DNA from: Prorocentrum cordatum
Taxonomy: Eukaryota > Sar > Dinophyceae > Prorocentrales > Prorocentraceae
Direction of reading: 5' to 3'
NCBI GenBank assembly: GCA_963575745.1
Contig: CAUYUJ010012558.1
Span: 679,281-743,280 of the forward strand
DNA: 64,000 bases
The notes below the pieces were generated by a model that saw only the letters and a list, made by a program, of their open reading frames with translations, was not told the origin of the DNA and did no database searches. Positions 30,404-40,869 of this stretch are shown here, piece after piece (the first letter of the stretch is position 1; each line of letters begins with the position of its first letter). The position numbers and the translations under genes were made by a program.

Positions 30404-31114
30404 GTGCAGTGCCGCATCGCTGATGCATCCCGGGATAACTCTGGTCCTCCTCCTCCTGCTGTGGCGGCGGCTGAGTTTGCTGCCTATTGTATGACTGTGC
30501 AGTGTGGCTTCGATGAAAACGTCAGTTTCGGTGACTGTTTAAACATTGTGCGCCAAGCCCATGAACCGATCCAGGCCAGGGTCTCGCATCGCCGCCCATA
30601 CGCTGGATTCATGCTCAAAGCACTAGCGGCCAGGACGGGCGAGGTGGTCAAAGTCAAGCCGCATGTCGCTGACAGCCCTGACTTGATTGCCGAGCAAAGA
30701 GTGCACAACTTCGGAAACAAGCAGGCTGATGAAGTGGCGAAGGCAGCAGCACTCCGCCACCCTCAGCCCAGCCCAAACGAGGTAGAAATAGTTGCCCGAT
30801 GTGAACGTGTGTCTCGCACCATTGCTAAGCTATATGCCCAAAGTATGCCTCTTTGGCTCAGGTTGGATTTAACCGATCTCCCCAGGACCAACCCCCCGTC
30901 TGCTCCGAGACCTTCTCCTCCTCCGCCCCCCATGACTGGCATTGGGAAGGCAGGTTTTGGATTTGCTGTGTTTTCGAGCCGCCCGTGGTTCTTGGAGTCC
31001 CCCCCCCAGGGCGCTGCAAGGGCTCCATGTCCATCAAAGGTGTCACTGGAGAGTCGCTCCGATTGCTCGAGCACCGCCCAACGACTTTGGAGTCGGAACG
31101 CGGTGAAGGTTTGA
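30404..31114 (+). pseudogene. LINE RNase H domain fragment
   Basis: Of the four RNase H acidic residues, three are visible: Glu24 in AAAEFAAY, Asp44 in FGDCLNIV, and Asp109 in GNKQADEVAKAA. KVKPHVAD at 83-90 fits the conserved strand before the His loop. The first Asp is missing because the start is truncated. RNase H removes the RNA strand during retrotransposition. After about residue 180 this frame leaves the true coding phase. Confidence 0.7.
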
Positions 31115-31350
31115 TCAAAGTGTGCGCCAGATGCCATTCTTATACAAAGGCCGCCGTCATGCTTGGTTTTGCACCCTCTAGGGCCGGCATCCCAAGACTG
31201 GCGTGTCGCTTGCATCCAGTCCGCTGGGCGATGACGCGTAGTCTGGGACGGCCTTTTTGCCTTTCAGAGTCTTCCAGCTGGCAGCCCAGAGCTGCAGTTT
31301 GGGAGGACTGGTGTGTACAGTGTGGTTCTGGTGGTCGATGTTTGAAATAA
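30853..31350 (+). pseudogene. LINE C-terminal Cys/His-rich tail
   Basis: Continues the element after a frameshift near 30930. HDWHWEGRFWICC (residues 27-39), a later Cys (C55), and VCARCHSYTKA (90-100) fit the H-W-W-C / C-x2-C-x-Y pattern seen after RNase H in dinoflagellate LINEs. The conserved RL...HP segment appears as RLHPVRW. It may bind zinc or nucleic acid. Confidence 0.55.
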
Positions 31351-31639
31351 CCCCCCGCTGGGGTTGTGGGCATATGAATCCGTACTGGATGTTGCCATCC
31401 CCCCCAAGAGGGTCGCCAGTGGGGGTTGATCAAACGTCTCCTTCGTGCGGTTCACTGCCTCCAGGGAGGGCAAACAACTAAAAAATCAGCAGTGCAGCTA
31501 GGTATACGTAAAACGGGGGTGCGCGAAAGGAGGAAGAGGCCAGGGACGACGAGAAAGGAAGGCGAGAGAGAAGAGCGAGAACGGGGCCACCAACACCCCC
31601 GAGGCACCCCCCAAACCCAAAGTGTTCTGGAAGAGTCCT

Positions 31640-31735
31640 CCTCGTTCTTCTCATCCTTCTCCTCCTTCTCCTTCTCGTCCTTCACCTCCTTCTCCTCCTC
31701 CTCCTCCTCCTCCTCCTCCTCCAGGGGGATTCGCC
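31640..31735. repeat. TCC/TTC pyrimidine array
   Basis: TCCTTC and TCC units, about 90 bp. Confidence 0.85.
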
Positions 31736-31739
31736 TTCT

Positions 31740-32920
31740 CCTCGTCCTCCAAGATTCGGGAGAGGCCCCGGGCCCAAACGGGTGGACGCGGAGGAAAGCC
31801 GTCCTTCATGTACCTGTGCAGCTGCAGGTCCGTGGGCAGATTGTTCCGGTCCAGGAGGCCCTTGACCTGCTGGAGGGGGGAAGGAGGAGAGAGAAGGGGA
31901 AGGATCGATGATCGAAGATCGAAGGTGGAACTGTCTGGGCGTGCCGCGACCTTTTCCCGAAGCCTGTGGGGGGGGGGGCTTCTCGTCTCCATGGCCAGAA
32001 TGCTGCAGAAAGTCCAGCCGAAACGCACTCCCAGACAGGTCTGCAGGGGAAGAAGATTTCGACGGCTTCCGAAGGTCTGGGAAGTCCAAGGGGAGGGGGA
32101 GGAGTCCACGGGGGGGGGGGGGCGGAGGAAGAGGGGGAGGAGGGGCAATGAGGAGGAATGAGGATGATGGAGCGGAGGGAAATCCTTCGCGCCAAACATC
32201 GTTGAGTGTCCAAAGCAAAGAGGACACTCACATGCAACCCTCTCGGGCTGGCGTGAACTCAAAGAAACGTTTAGGGGAGATAACATACAAGTATTATATC
32301 ATTGTAGGAGATGTAAAACATGAAACAAGGGGGTAGCGTTGGGGCGGAGTGCGGATGGGGGGGCAGGCGGAAGCGATTCAAGTACCTTCTTCTCGGCTTG
32401 CTGTATTTCTTATTATGTTCCTATTCCCTCTCTTTTTCATCTTCCGCCCCCTCTCCTCCCCATTATTTTGCCAATAGTTCCACTCCTCCTCTTCAGTTTC
32501 CTATTCCTGTTGCTCCCCCTCGTCTGCCTCCTCCTCTTCTGTCCGCGCCGCGGCAGCCGCGCGGCTCTCGCGCGCGGCCCCCGGCGCGGGGGCGGCGCCA
32601 GCGCGCTGCGCGCCCCGCCCGGGAGGGCGCCGCGCGCCCGCGAAAGGGGGGAGAGGGGGGAAACAAACGATGAGGAGGAACAGGAGCAGAGGACGATGAG
32701 GGAGGTGAAGACCGCGTACCTGAGAGGAGGAGGGGAATGCACATGTAGAGGGGGGGCGGCTGAGAAGTAGAGAAGTAGAGGGCATTGACGGGGAGCGGTA
32801 AGATGAGAGAGACTCGCCAAGGGAGAAGGATAATGGCGATGAAAAAGAGGAGGGGGAGGAGGAATGAGGAAGAGGGAGGTCTCTGCTGTCGTCGCAGGTG
32901 GGCCTCCGGCGCTCTTCTGA
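31740..32920. other. no supported gene; C/T- and G/A-rich patches
   Basis: Several overlapping frames exist on both strands but are Pro/Ser/Arg-rich and follow base composition. A GC-dense patch at 32540-32650 (GGCGCGGGGGCGGCGCC) has inverted symmetry. Confidence 0.4.
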
Positions 32921-32924
32921 ATTT

Positions 32925-33425
32925 CAGTCTCTGGCCATGAGGTCTCGAAATACAGCTTGAGGAAGCATCGAACGGGAGCCCTTGTCGTCGCGGCTGGGCC
33001 TCCACCAACTTGACTGAATTACAAGAAAGTCTCGAGCGAGAGCGCCACTCTTGAGTTCGGGGGCCTCTCTGGCAAGGGCCTCTGCGAATACATCTTGAGG
33101 ACGTATCAAACGGGAGCCCTTGTGATCGTAGTTGGGCCTCCACCAATTTTAATGAAACGCAGTAAACTCTCGAGCGATAGCGCCGTTCCTGACTTCGGTG
33201 GCCTTCCTGACAAGGGGCCCTCGGAGTGAATCGTGAGGAAGTATCGAGCACGAGCCCTCGTCGTCGTGGCTGGGCGGGACTGAATTGCGAGGACGGACGT
33301 CTCGAGCGAGATCGCCGTTCCTGAGTTCGGGGGCCTCTCTGGCCAGGGTGTCTCGGGGTAAATTGTGAGGAAGTATCGAGCGGGAGCCGTTGTCGTTGTA
33401 GCCGGGACTCCAAGGGCACACATTT
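32925..33425. repeat. tandem repeat family D, copy 1 (about 133-137-bp period)
   Basis: CTCGAGCGA occurs at 33031, 33168 and 33301 in units containing GCGCCGTTCCTGAGTTCGG, GGGCCTCTCTGGC and a GTGAGGAAGTATCGAG block. Reverse-complement units lie at 49860-50470. Confidence 0.75.
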
Positions 33426-33544
33426 ACACTCAAGCCAACGCTCGCGAGGGAGCCTCGTTTTCAGAGAGCACGTAGCCAGCGTCGAGGCGACAGCGCGCGG
33501 AACCGTTTGCGGAGATCAGCAGTAATCATTCTCTAGAAATGAAT

Positions 33545-33628
33545 ATTCAACAATCCGCACCGCGGAAGCCCACTTCAGTCACGCATCTAGGAACAGTGAA
33601 CGACCGTTCGGCCCCCTCGCTCTGACGA
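33545..33628 (-). repeat. composite element, inverted start-only copy
   Basis: Read on the minus strand, AGAGCGAGGGGGC, then GAACGGTCGTTCACTGTTCC, then a GAAGTGG..TTCCGCG.TGCGGATT block match the start of the element at 26975. Confidence 0.65.
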
Positions 33629-33814
33629 GGGCGGAAGGAGAAAGGGAAGGGAGGAGGGAGACCGACAAAGACGGGGATGAGGACGGAGGGGAAAGAGAGA
33701 GAGAGAGAGACGAGGGAACCCCCCCTCCGCCGAAGACCGCCGACGGCCGCCAGCGGCCCCCGAAGACCTTCGAACGAAGGCGCGCCCGACCCATACCCCC
33801 GACGCCATGATTTC

Positions 33815-33975
33815 TGACAAAAGGTCGACCCCCAGAGGCCCTGACCCATTCCCCCGCACCAGCTTGTCACCCTGACTAATTGTTGACGGTCCCGAGGCCC
33901 GGTAAGGGTCCCAAGAGGCCGAACATAGCGAAAAGTATTCTGTCGTGGTGTCTACGACGCGAGGGGGCCTGGGGA
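33815..33975. repeat. dispersed repeat family B, copy 2
   Basis: Same orientation as 13862-14012. It contains CTGACCCATTCCCC, TTGACGGTCCCGAGGCCC and GACGCGAGGGGGCCTGGG. Confidence 0.7.
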
Positions 33976-34192
33976 GCCGCCGAGATCGCTGCGGCCAGCG
34001 CCAGGGAGGGGGCTAGAAGCCTCCAAAATGGAATCCGCGTAGAGGGGGTCGAAGGATCATTTCGCATCGCATCGACGATGCATCACCGATGCATCGGCGA
34101 TGTATCGGCGACGTCGACGTGGAGAGAATCAGGCTCCACATCGAACCGCATCCCCGACGCATCGGCGATGCAGAGCGATCTTTCAACACCAT

Positions 34193-34385
34193 CTACGGCA
34201 GGTTCGTGTCGTGTCGACCCTGGCGTTGGTTTCTGACACCGCGGGGCTCGTTCATCCTTGAGCGATCGAGCGTTTCCGAAACGTCAGCTCGTTTAGCATC
34301 GACCGATTCTGGGTCACCCGCGGCGTTCAACGTTGACTGCCGGCGGCGGGATCGCCGCGGGTCGAAACGACACGAACATACCGCA
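34193..34385. mobile_element. about 190-bp terminal-inverted-repeat element, copy 2
   Basis: Left end TACGGCAGGTTCGTGTCGTG and the reverse complement of the right end, TGCGGTATGTTCGTGTCGTT, pair over about 27 bp. Interior palindromes correspond to copy 1 (CGTTTCCGAAACG; GGCGGCGGGATCGCCGC), while the central hairpin has decayed. It is preceded by GATGCATCGGCGATG repeats (34060-34110), which may be a target-site feature. Confidence 0.75.
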
Positions 34386-34499
34386 CTCGGACCCCACTTG
34401 GGAGGCTACAGAGGGGCGGGGTGCACGGCCCGGCCTGCCGGGCGGCGTGCCGCGTGTAATCCTGCAGCGCCTGCATCTGGCGGGCGGGCGGGCGGCGAG

Positions 34500-34935
34500 G
34501 AGGCGGGGGGGGGGGGGGAAGCGGGGGGCTCGAGCGGCGGCGGGGAGAGAGCAGGGAAGGGGGGACGGAAAGGGGAGGAGGCGGGGGAGGGGGAGGAGGA
34601 GGGAGGGGATGGGAGGAGAGATGGGGAGAGAGGGGGGGCGAGGAGCAGAAGAAGGCGCAGGAGGGGAACCCAGCTCTATACTGCCCGCCTCCTCCTCCTC
34701 TTGCTCTCACTCCCGCATCCTCATCTCCCCTCCTTCCTCCACCTCCTCCTCCGCCTAGTCCACATCCTTCCCGTCCATATCCATATATTCCTCCTCCTCC
34801 TCCTCCTCCTCCTCCTCCTCCTCCTCCTCCAACTCCTTTTCATCCTGCGCACTCTTTACCCACTTGCGCCTTGCTCCTCAGATTCCTCCTCCTCCTCCTC
34901 CTCCTCCTCCTCCTTCTCCTCACCCTCATGCTAAT
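34500..34935. repeat. purine tract then TCC arrays
   Basis: A G-rich purine tract (34505-34665), then TCC arrays at about 34787-34831 and 34885-34915. Confidence 0.85.
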
Positions 34936-36250
34936 GGTGCCCGGCTTCCGTCGGTGGGAAGCGGTGGTGGGCGCCCCTCCGCGGGCCTAGGGCCTAGGAT
35001 GGCGGCCCGCTCTTGCTTAAGGCCGCCCTGAACAAAAACAACACAACTGCCGGATGATCTCGTAGCTGGGCCTTGCCGTCGTTGGGCGATAAAATCTAAG
35101 CATGCTCGCCGCCCCTGGCAAGGTCCATCCTGTGCCCAAGAACGGTGTGTGCGGCCCCCTGGCTTCGCCAGGTGGGCACATACACCGATCCGGGGCTCAG
35201 GACGAATCTGGCCAGAAGCGGTGGATGCGCATGGACCCCGTCGCCCAACATTCCCAAATTTTGGATACGCGGCAAGAGCAGCAAAACGTCCACGGGGAAC
35301 GTCCACGGGGAGGGACGCATCAGCGGGAGCAGGTGGGAGCTTGAGCGCAGAAGGCAAGGCCGGGGGAGCCGGGAAGGAGTGCAGACGCGGGCGCGGGCAA
35401 GCGGGGATGGGCGAGCGCGAACCCGACGGGAGGGAGGAAACAGAGAAGAATGGGAGGAGCGAGGGAGCACGAATAGCGGACGGAGATTTGCACTCGGGCG
35501 AGAAACCCGTCCTCACTCTCGACCGGCAGGGAGATTGAGGGAAGGGGAGAGAGAAACGATGGGGGGAGAGAAGAGGAGACGGAGGAGGAGCTAGAAGAGG
35601 ACGAACGACGTGGAACGGAGGGAAGAAAGGAGGATGAGTCAGTTGCTAAAAGGAACGCGGTTCCCGGCAACACTGGGGCACGATGATGCTGGCAATGCAT
35701 CGGTCTCATCGATCACAATAGGTAACTCTGACATGCCTTCAACAAACCGATAATATGTATCAATGGATGCAAGAGAACAAGAGAAAATGAGGGACGACGA
35801 CGAACCCTCTCCCTTTCAGCGCAATCGGCGGCGGGCCCGCAGTGTCCGCTGCTCGACCTTCTAGGCGAACAGTTGCGGCGGGCGGCGGCTGGGAGCGACC
35901 AGGAGGAGACGTTAAACAATTCCCCCCGCGGCGGGACTAGCAAGCCCAGGCTTTTTAGCCCACCACCGGGAGATCCTCGGTTTCCTGGACCCCCCGAAGC
36001 ACACGCCCCCCCCCCCCCCCTAGCGTCAACCCCACAAACACTTTTACAACGCCAAGAGAGCGAGCGCCGATACTACCGTACAGTCCCCCCCAGAGGGAGG
36101 GCCGAAACGGACCGACGCATCCCATAAACAAACCCCTGTCGCGCCGCGGCGGCGGCCCACGCGCGCCGCCGCGGAGAGAGCGGACATCGGCAGCCGCGGC
36201 CAGGCCAACGCGCGGCGGCGGCGAGGGAGGAGATGGAGCAGCAGTGGAGG
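34936..36250. other. no supported gene
   Basis: Mixed GC-rich sequence with a purine-rich block (35360-35640) and a 15-C run at 36006-36020. Open frames exist on both strands without recognisable features. Confidence 0.4.
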
Positions 36251-36304
36251 CACCGACTGAGTCGGTGGTCCCACTATGCGCATCATCAATACTTCCACGG
36301 TTGC

Positions 36305-36858
36305 TCAGGGGCTCGCTTCTGGGAGTCTGCCAGCTGAGCCAGTAGCGCCCGCATCTGCATTGAGCGCGGCACCTGTTGCACCCCTCGGCGACGGCACTGG
36401 CGGCGCAGGCCGCGGCTGCAATGTGCCCGTGGCCATGGCGCCTTGCGTCGGATCATCTGTGGATGCACCAGAATCGGCTGCTCTGGCAGCGGGAAATCCA
36501 TTCCTCGCGAATTTGAACAGGATCCGGATGGCCATCACAGCGCTGCGCTGGCCATGATTCGCTATCAAGTGTTTGCAACATTCAGCAAGGTTGGCCCTGC
36601 ACTGGCTCCATCCATTCGTCTTCAGATGAAGCCAATCATTGCAGCGTGCATTGGCCAGAGATCCGTGCGCATCGTGGGCTTAAGGCTGAGCGCCAAGTCC
36701 ATGATCAGATCCGCGCATTTGACTGCCTCCCTTATCTTCTCGTCAAGCTCGGGCGCATACCTCGACTCTGCTCCTGCGTTTCCTGCGCGCGTGTCAACTG
36801 TTGCACTCCTGTCGGGGCTATGATGCACCGGTTGTTTGCGTGGGAATCCATTAGGCAT
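36305..36858 (-). pseudogene. broken coding remnant of unknown family
   Basis: The minus frame 36622-36858 encodes a helical, mixed-composition peptide (ELDEKIREAVKCADLIMDLA). In a different phase the DNA around 36600-36500 continues as CRANLAECCKHLIANHGQRS and AIRILFKFAR. This joins into a plausible helical protein if one frameshift is allowed. No motif is recognised; repeat-element origin is possible. Confidence 0.25.
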
Positions 36859-37002
36859 TCCCGAATGATGTTCATGATGCAGAGAGGCAATTCATTGTCT
36901 GTACGTCCTTACCCCAGACAGAAGCCAACATATGGCCTGACAAACTCGCGCACCAAGAACAAGTCCTTCCTCGTCATCATCGACTCTTCTATCTTGCTGC
37001 AT

Positions 37003-37597
37003 CAGATGGAAGGGGCCGAACGGTCATTCATTATCCCTGGGTGCGCGGCTGATGTGGGGGCCCGTGGTGAGGATTCAGCTCGTTGCCTTGCGGTTTGTTT
37101 GTTGTCGCGGTCCCACCAGCGACCCGTCCGCGACCCGCCCCGCGACCCACCCGCCGACCCACCCCGCGACCCGCCCCGCGAACCGCCCCGCGACCCGCCC
37201 GCGACCCGCCCCGCGACCCACCCGCGACCCACCCGCGACACACCCGCGACCCACCCCGCGACCCACCTGCGACCCACCCCGCGACCCTATGGCGACCCTA
37301 TGGCGACCCAGCCGCAACCCACCCCGCGACCCACCTGCGACCCACCCCGCGACCCACCCGCGACCCACCCCGCGACCCACCCCGCGACCCAACAGCGATC
37401 CACCCGCGACCCAGCCGCGACCGAGCCGCGACCCATCTGCGACCCACCCGCGACCTACCCATAGTGGTTCATGGCGCCTTCGGCGGGCTCGTTGTATACT
37501 TTGTGAAACTGTGGCGCCTGCGGCGGGCTTCTCCAGAGTCTCGCAGACTGCCGCCGCCCCCGCCGCCCCCTCACTCTTATCCGCATCTGCGGGGCAC
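37003..37597 (+). mobile_element. composite repeat element, copy 2
   Basis: Same module order as 26975-28063: GAACGGTCATTCATTATCCC near 37018, a remnant TTTGTTTGTTGTCG (near 37095), the 11-bp minisatellite, two GCGCC.TCGGCGGGCT motifs and the right end GCCCCCTCACTCT (37565-37577), identical to copy 1. The left terminal repeat is degraded and the GTT array is absent. Confidence 0.65.
37112..37458. repeat. CCCGCGACCCA minisatellite, locus 2
   Basis: About 345 bp of the same 11/12-bp unit as 27521-27790, with CTATGGCGAC variants near 37285-37310. Confidence 0.95.
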
Positions 37598-37605
37598 CAC
37601 GGCAA

Positions 37606-38420
37606 CATGAGATGCAACCCTTATAAATTCACCCTTGGAGGTCTTGACAGCGATTTCCGCGTGGGGGTAATTCGACAAGCCCGCTCCCTCCATGACTAAC
37701 GTTATCGCAGAGGGGCGTCTCGCGTCTTCTCCCAAGGTCTTGATTTTGTCAAATCATATTGGTATTCACGACGTTGGATTGAAAGGCCTCTGCGGTCTCT
37801 CCGTCTTTGTTGGTTTGGTCCCTCAAATGAATGGATTATGGGCCTTCTTCGCACGGGAAGTCAGGCTTGTCCACATATTCATTGTTGACAAATTGGTCGG
37901 TTGGTCCCAGCTCCGGCAATTACGCTTGCTTTTTGTCAGATCCTTTTTTGTTGCAAATAAATTGCGCCCGAAGTCACGCGGGGTCGGTTCTTCAAGGTCT
38001 TCGCAGTCGCGACGGGAAGTTTAATGCAATCGTATGGATCATCAGCAACTTAAGACTGAGCCTGTTCCCTCATTGCTTACGTAGCTTTTTCATTGGAATT
38101 CGCCCACCAACCACGTGGCAGTGGGAGGAGCAGTTGCGTCCGCTTGTAAACTCCCCTCCCGTCGTCCCCGTCCGATCGCTGGCTCAATTTGCTCATCTCC
38201 AGCATCTGGCCGAATGAATGCACTGAGCGGTGCGCGTGTCACGGTTGTCTCAGTCGGATCAAATTCCTCCGCGCTACCGGCCACCATTCGGTCGCCCTCG
38301 TGTCGTCTTGTCTCCGAACGTTGAACAAGATGCGCCTCTGCTTGAGGGGCTCCAAGAAACGGAAATATGGTTTTTTACCGGGACGGAAGCTTCTCGTTCG
38401 CCTGTTCGGCGTTCTACGAG
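37606..38420. other. no supported gene
   Basis: Sequence of moderate GC and ordinary complexity. Frames such as 37692-38024 plus and 38090-38287 minus show no recognisable motif. Confidence 0.4.
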
Positions 38421-38930
38421 GGAATAGATCCCGGCCCCTTGGCAAGGAAAGTGAAGCCAGACCGTGATTTTGAGAGCCTCAAAACAAGAATCTCGCACCA
38501 CTGTGTCTTGCGCTAATAATATCACCTCAGATTGGAAACGGCCTTTTGTGAGAAACTGTTTTGCCGGTTCCGTCTCTCTGCAAGCTCAAACGTCGCAGGC
38601 CCATCCGTCATCATACTCTGGAGTCCTTTCTCCTGGAGACAGCGTCCATCTTGCAAATCGATTGCGGTTCATGTACGTTCGGTCCTTCAAGAGCCCCCAC
38701 AAAAATTCATCACATTCCGTGCAGACACGCATCCCCGAACGGAAAGTGTGCAACGCTGCACAGACATATCTTCCGTCATCCGCCCATGGCCGATCATCGT
38801 GGGAACCATCTGGCAAGAAGAATTTCTCGCCCGACGGAAAGAGAGCTGCGATAATCAAAAGCACTCTCTTTACCAATCCGTGTGTGTTCCTATTCTTTTT
38901 CCCAACAATCCTGTGATGTTGGGTCATCGT
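38420..38930. repeat. dispersed repeat family A, copy 2, first block
   Basis: Corresponds to about 2290-2600 of copy 1. The minus strand reads DRPWADDGRYVCAALHTFRS, matching copy 1. The homology stops where the 90-bp array begins and resumes at about 40870. Confidence 0.6.
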
Positions 38931-39020
38931 TTTGAAGAGACGGTCCCCGCGTCCTCCTCTCCTCTCCTCTCCTCCTCTCCTCTCCTCCTCTGCTCCTCTC
39001 CTCTTCACCCACCCAGTACA

Positions 39021-40855
39021 CCGTTTCGTGTCCCCATAGGGAGCCCCACCGAAGGCCCCAGTGCTGCCGCCCGCATGCGTCCCGCACACCAAATTCGGCA
39101 CACCCCTCACACGTTTCGTGGCCCCATCAAGAGCCCCACCGAAGGCCCCTGTGCTGCCGCCCGCATGCGTCACCCACACCCAATTCGGCACACCCCTCAC
39201 ACGCTTCGTGGCCCCATAGGGAGCCCCACCGAAGGCCCCAGTGCTGCCGCCCGCATGCGTCCCGCACACCCAATTCGGCACACCCCTCACACGTTTCGTG
39301 GCCCCATAGGGAGCCCCACCGAAGGCCCCAGTGCTGCCGCCCGCATGCGTCACCCACACCCAATTCGGCACACCCCTCACACGTTTCGTGGCCCCATAGG
39401 GAGCCCCACCGAAGGCCCCAGTGCTGCCGCCCGCATGCGTCACCCACACCCAATTCGGCACACCCCTCACACGTTTCGTGGCCCCATAGGGAGCCCCACC
39501 GAAGGCCCCAGTGCTGCCGCCTGCATGCGTCCCGCACACCAAATTCGGCACACCCCTCACACGTTTCGTGGCCCCATAGGGACCAACCAAAGGCCCCAGT
39601 GCTGCCGCCCGCATGCGTCCCGCACACCCAATTCGGCACACCCCTCACACGTTTCGTGGGCCCATAAGGAGCCCCACCGAAGGCCCCAGTGCTGCCGCCC
39701 GCATGCGCCCCGCACGCCCAATTCGGCAAAACCCTCACACGTTTCGTGGCCCCATAGGGAGCCCCACCGAAGGCCCCTGTGCTGCCGCCCGCATGCGTCA
39801 CCCACACCCAATTCGGCACACCCCTCACACGTGTCGTGGCCCCATCAAGAGCCCCACCGAAGGCCCGTGTGCTGCCGCCCGCATGCGTCACCCACCCACG
39901 CCCAATTCGGCACACCCCTCACACGTTTCGTGGCCCCATAGGGAGCCCCACAGAAGGCCCCAGTGCTGCCGCCCGCATGCGTCCCGCACACCCAATTCGG
40001 CACACCCCTCACGCGTTTCGTGGCCCCATTGGAAGCTCCACCGAAGGCCCCAGTGCTGCCGCCCGCATGCGTCACGCACACCCAATTCGGCACACCCCTC
40101 ACACGCTTCGTGGCCCCATAGGGAGCTCCACCGAAGGCCCCAGTGGCGGCGCTCACGTGCGCATGCGTCCCGCACACCCATTTCGGCACATCCCTGACAA
40201 GTTTCGTGGCCCCATCATCGACTGGAGGCCCCAGTGGCGGCGCTCACATGCGTCACCCACACCCACCCAATTCGGCACACCCCTCACACGTTTCGCGGCC
40301 CCATCAAGAGCCCCACCGAAGGCCCCAGCGGCCGCGCTCACATGCGTCCCCGCCACCCATCCCGGCACGCCCCTCACAACAACAGGTTTCGTGGCCCCAT
40401 AGGGAGCTCCACCGAAGGCCCCAGTGGCACCGCCCGCATGCGTCACCACTCGCACCCAATTCGGCACACCCCTCACACGTTCGTGGCCCCATAGAGAGCT
40501 GCACCGAAGGCCCCAGTGGCGGCGCTCACATGCGTCCCCGCCACACATCCCAGTACACCCCTCACGCGCTTCGTGGCCCCATAGGGAGCTCCACCGAAGG
40601 CCCCAGTAGCGGCGCTTACATGCGTCTCCGCCACCCATCCCGCCCCCCCCCCCCGCAGCAGCATCATGTTTCGGGGACCCATAGGGAGCTCCACTGGAGG
40701 CCCCAGTGGCGGCCCGCACATGCGTTTCCGCCACCCATGTCGGCACGCCCCGCGCGTGTTTCATGTCCCCATAGGGAGCTTCGCCGAATGCCCCAGTGGC
40801 ACCCATCTCGGCACACCCCTCACACGTTCCGTAGTCCTATGGGGAGTTCCATTGA
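39021..40855. repeat. 90-bp satellite array, about 20 units
   Basis: Units begin CCCCATAGGGAGCCCCACCG and include GCTGCCGCCCGCATGCGTC, ACCCAATTCGGCACACCCC and TCACACGTTTCGTGG. The period is exactly 90 bp from 39111 to 39561; later units (40140-40855) are more variable and of uneven length. Because 90 is a multiple of three, frames stay open on both strands (for example plus 38532-39941), which is not evidence of coding. Confidence 0.95.
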
Positions 40856-40869
40856 AGATGAAACCCGCA

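Larger units (their letters stand above)
30404..31350 (+). mobile_element. 5'-truncated LINE fragment: RNase H and zinc-binding tail
   Basis: Two overlapping plus frames form the 3' end of a LINE: an RNase H domain followed by a Cys/His-rich tail. The reverse transcriptase and the first RNase H strand are missing, as in a 5'-truncated insertion. It lies in the opposite orientation to the LINE at 18988-21669 and carries the domain not seen in that copy. Confidence 0.7.

Noticed and set aside
30849-30862. Second spliced-leader-like string (CTTTGGCTCAGG)
   Set aside because: Only about ten matching bases, and it lies within the LINE coding sequence.
39021-40855. CRISPR-like regular spacing
   Set aside because: Whole 90-bp units are conserved; there are no unique spacers.
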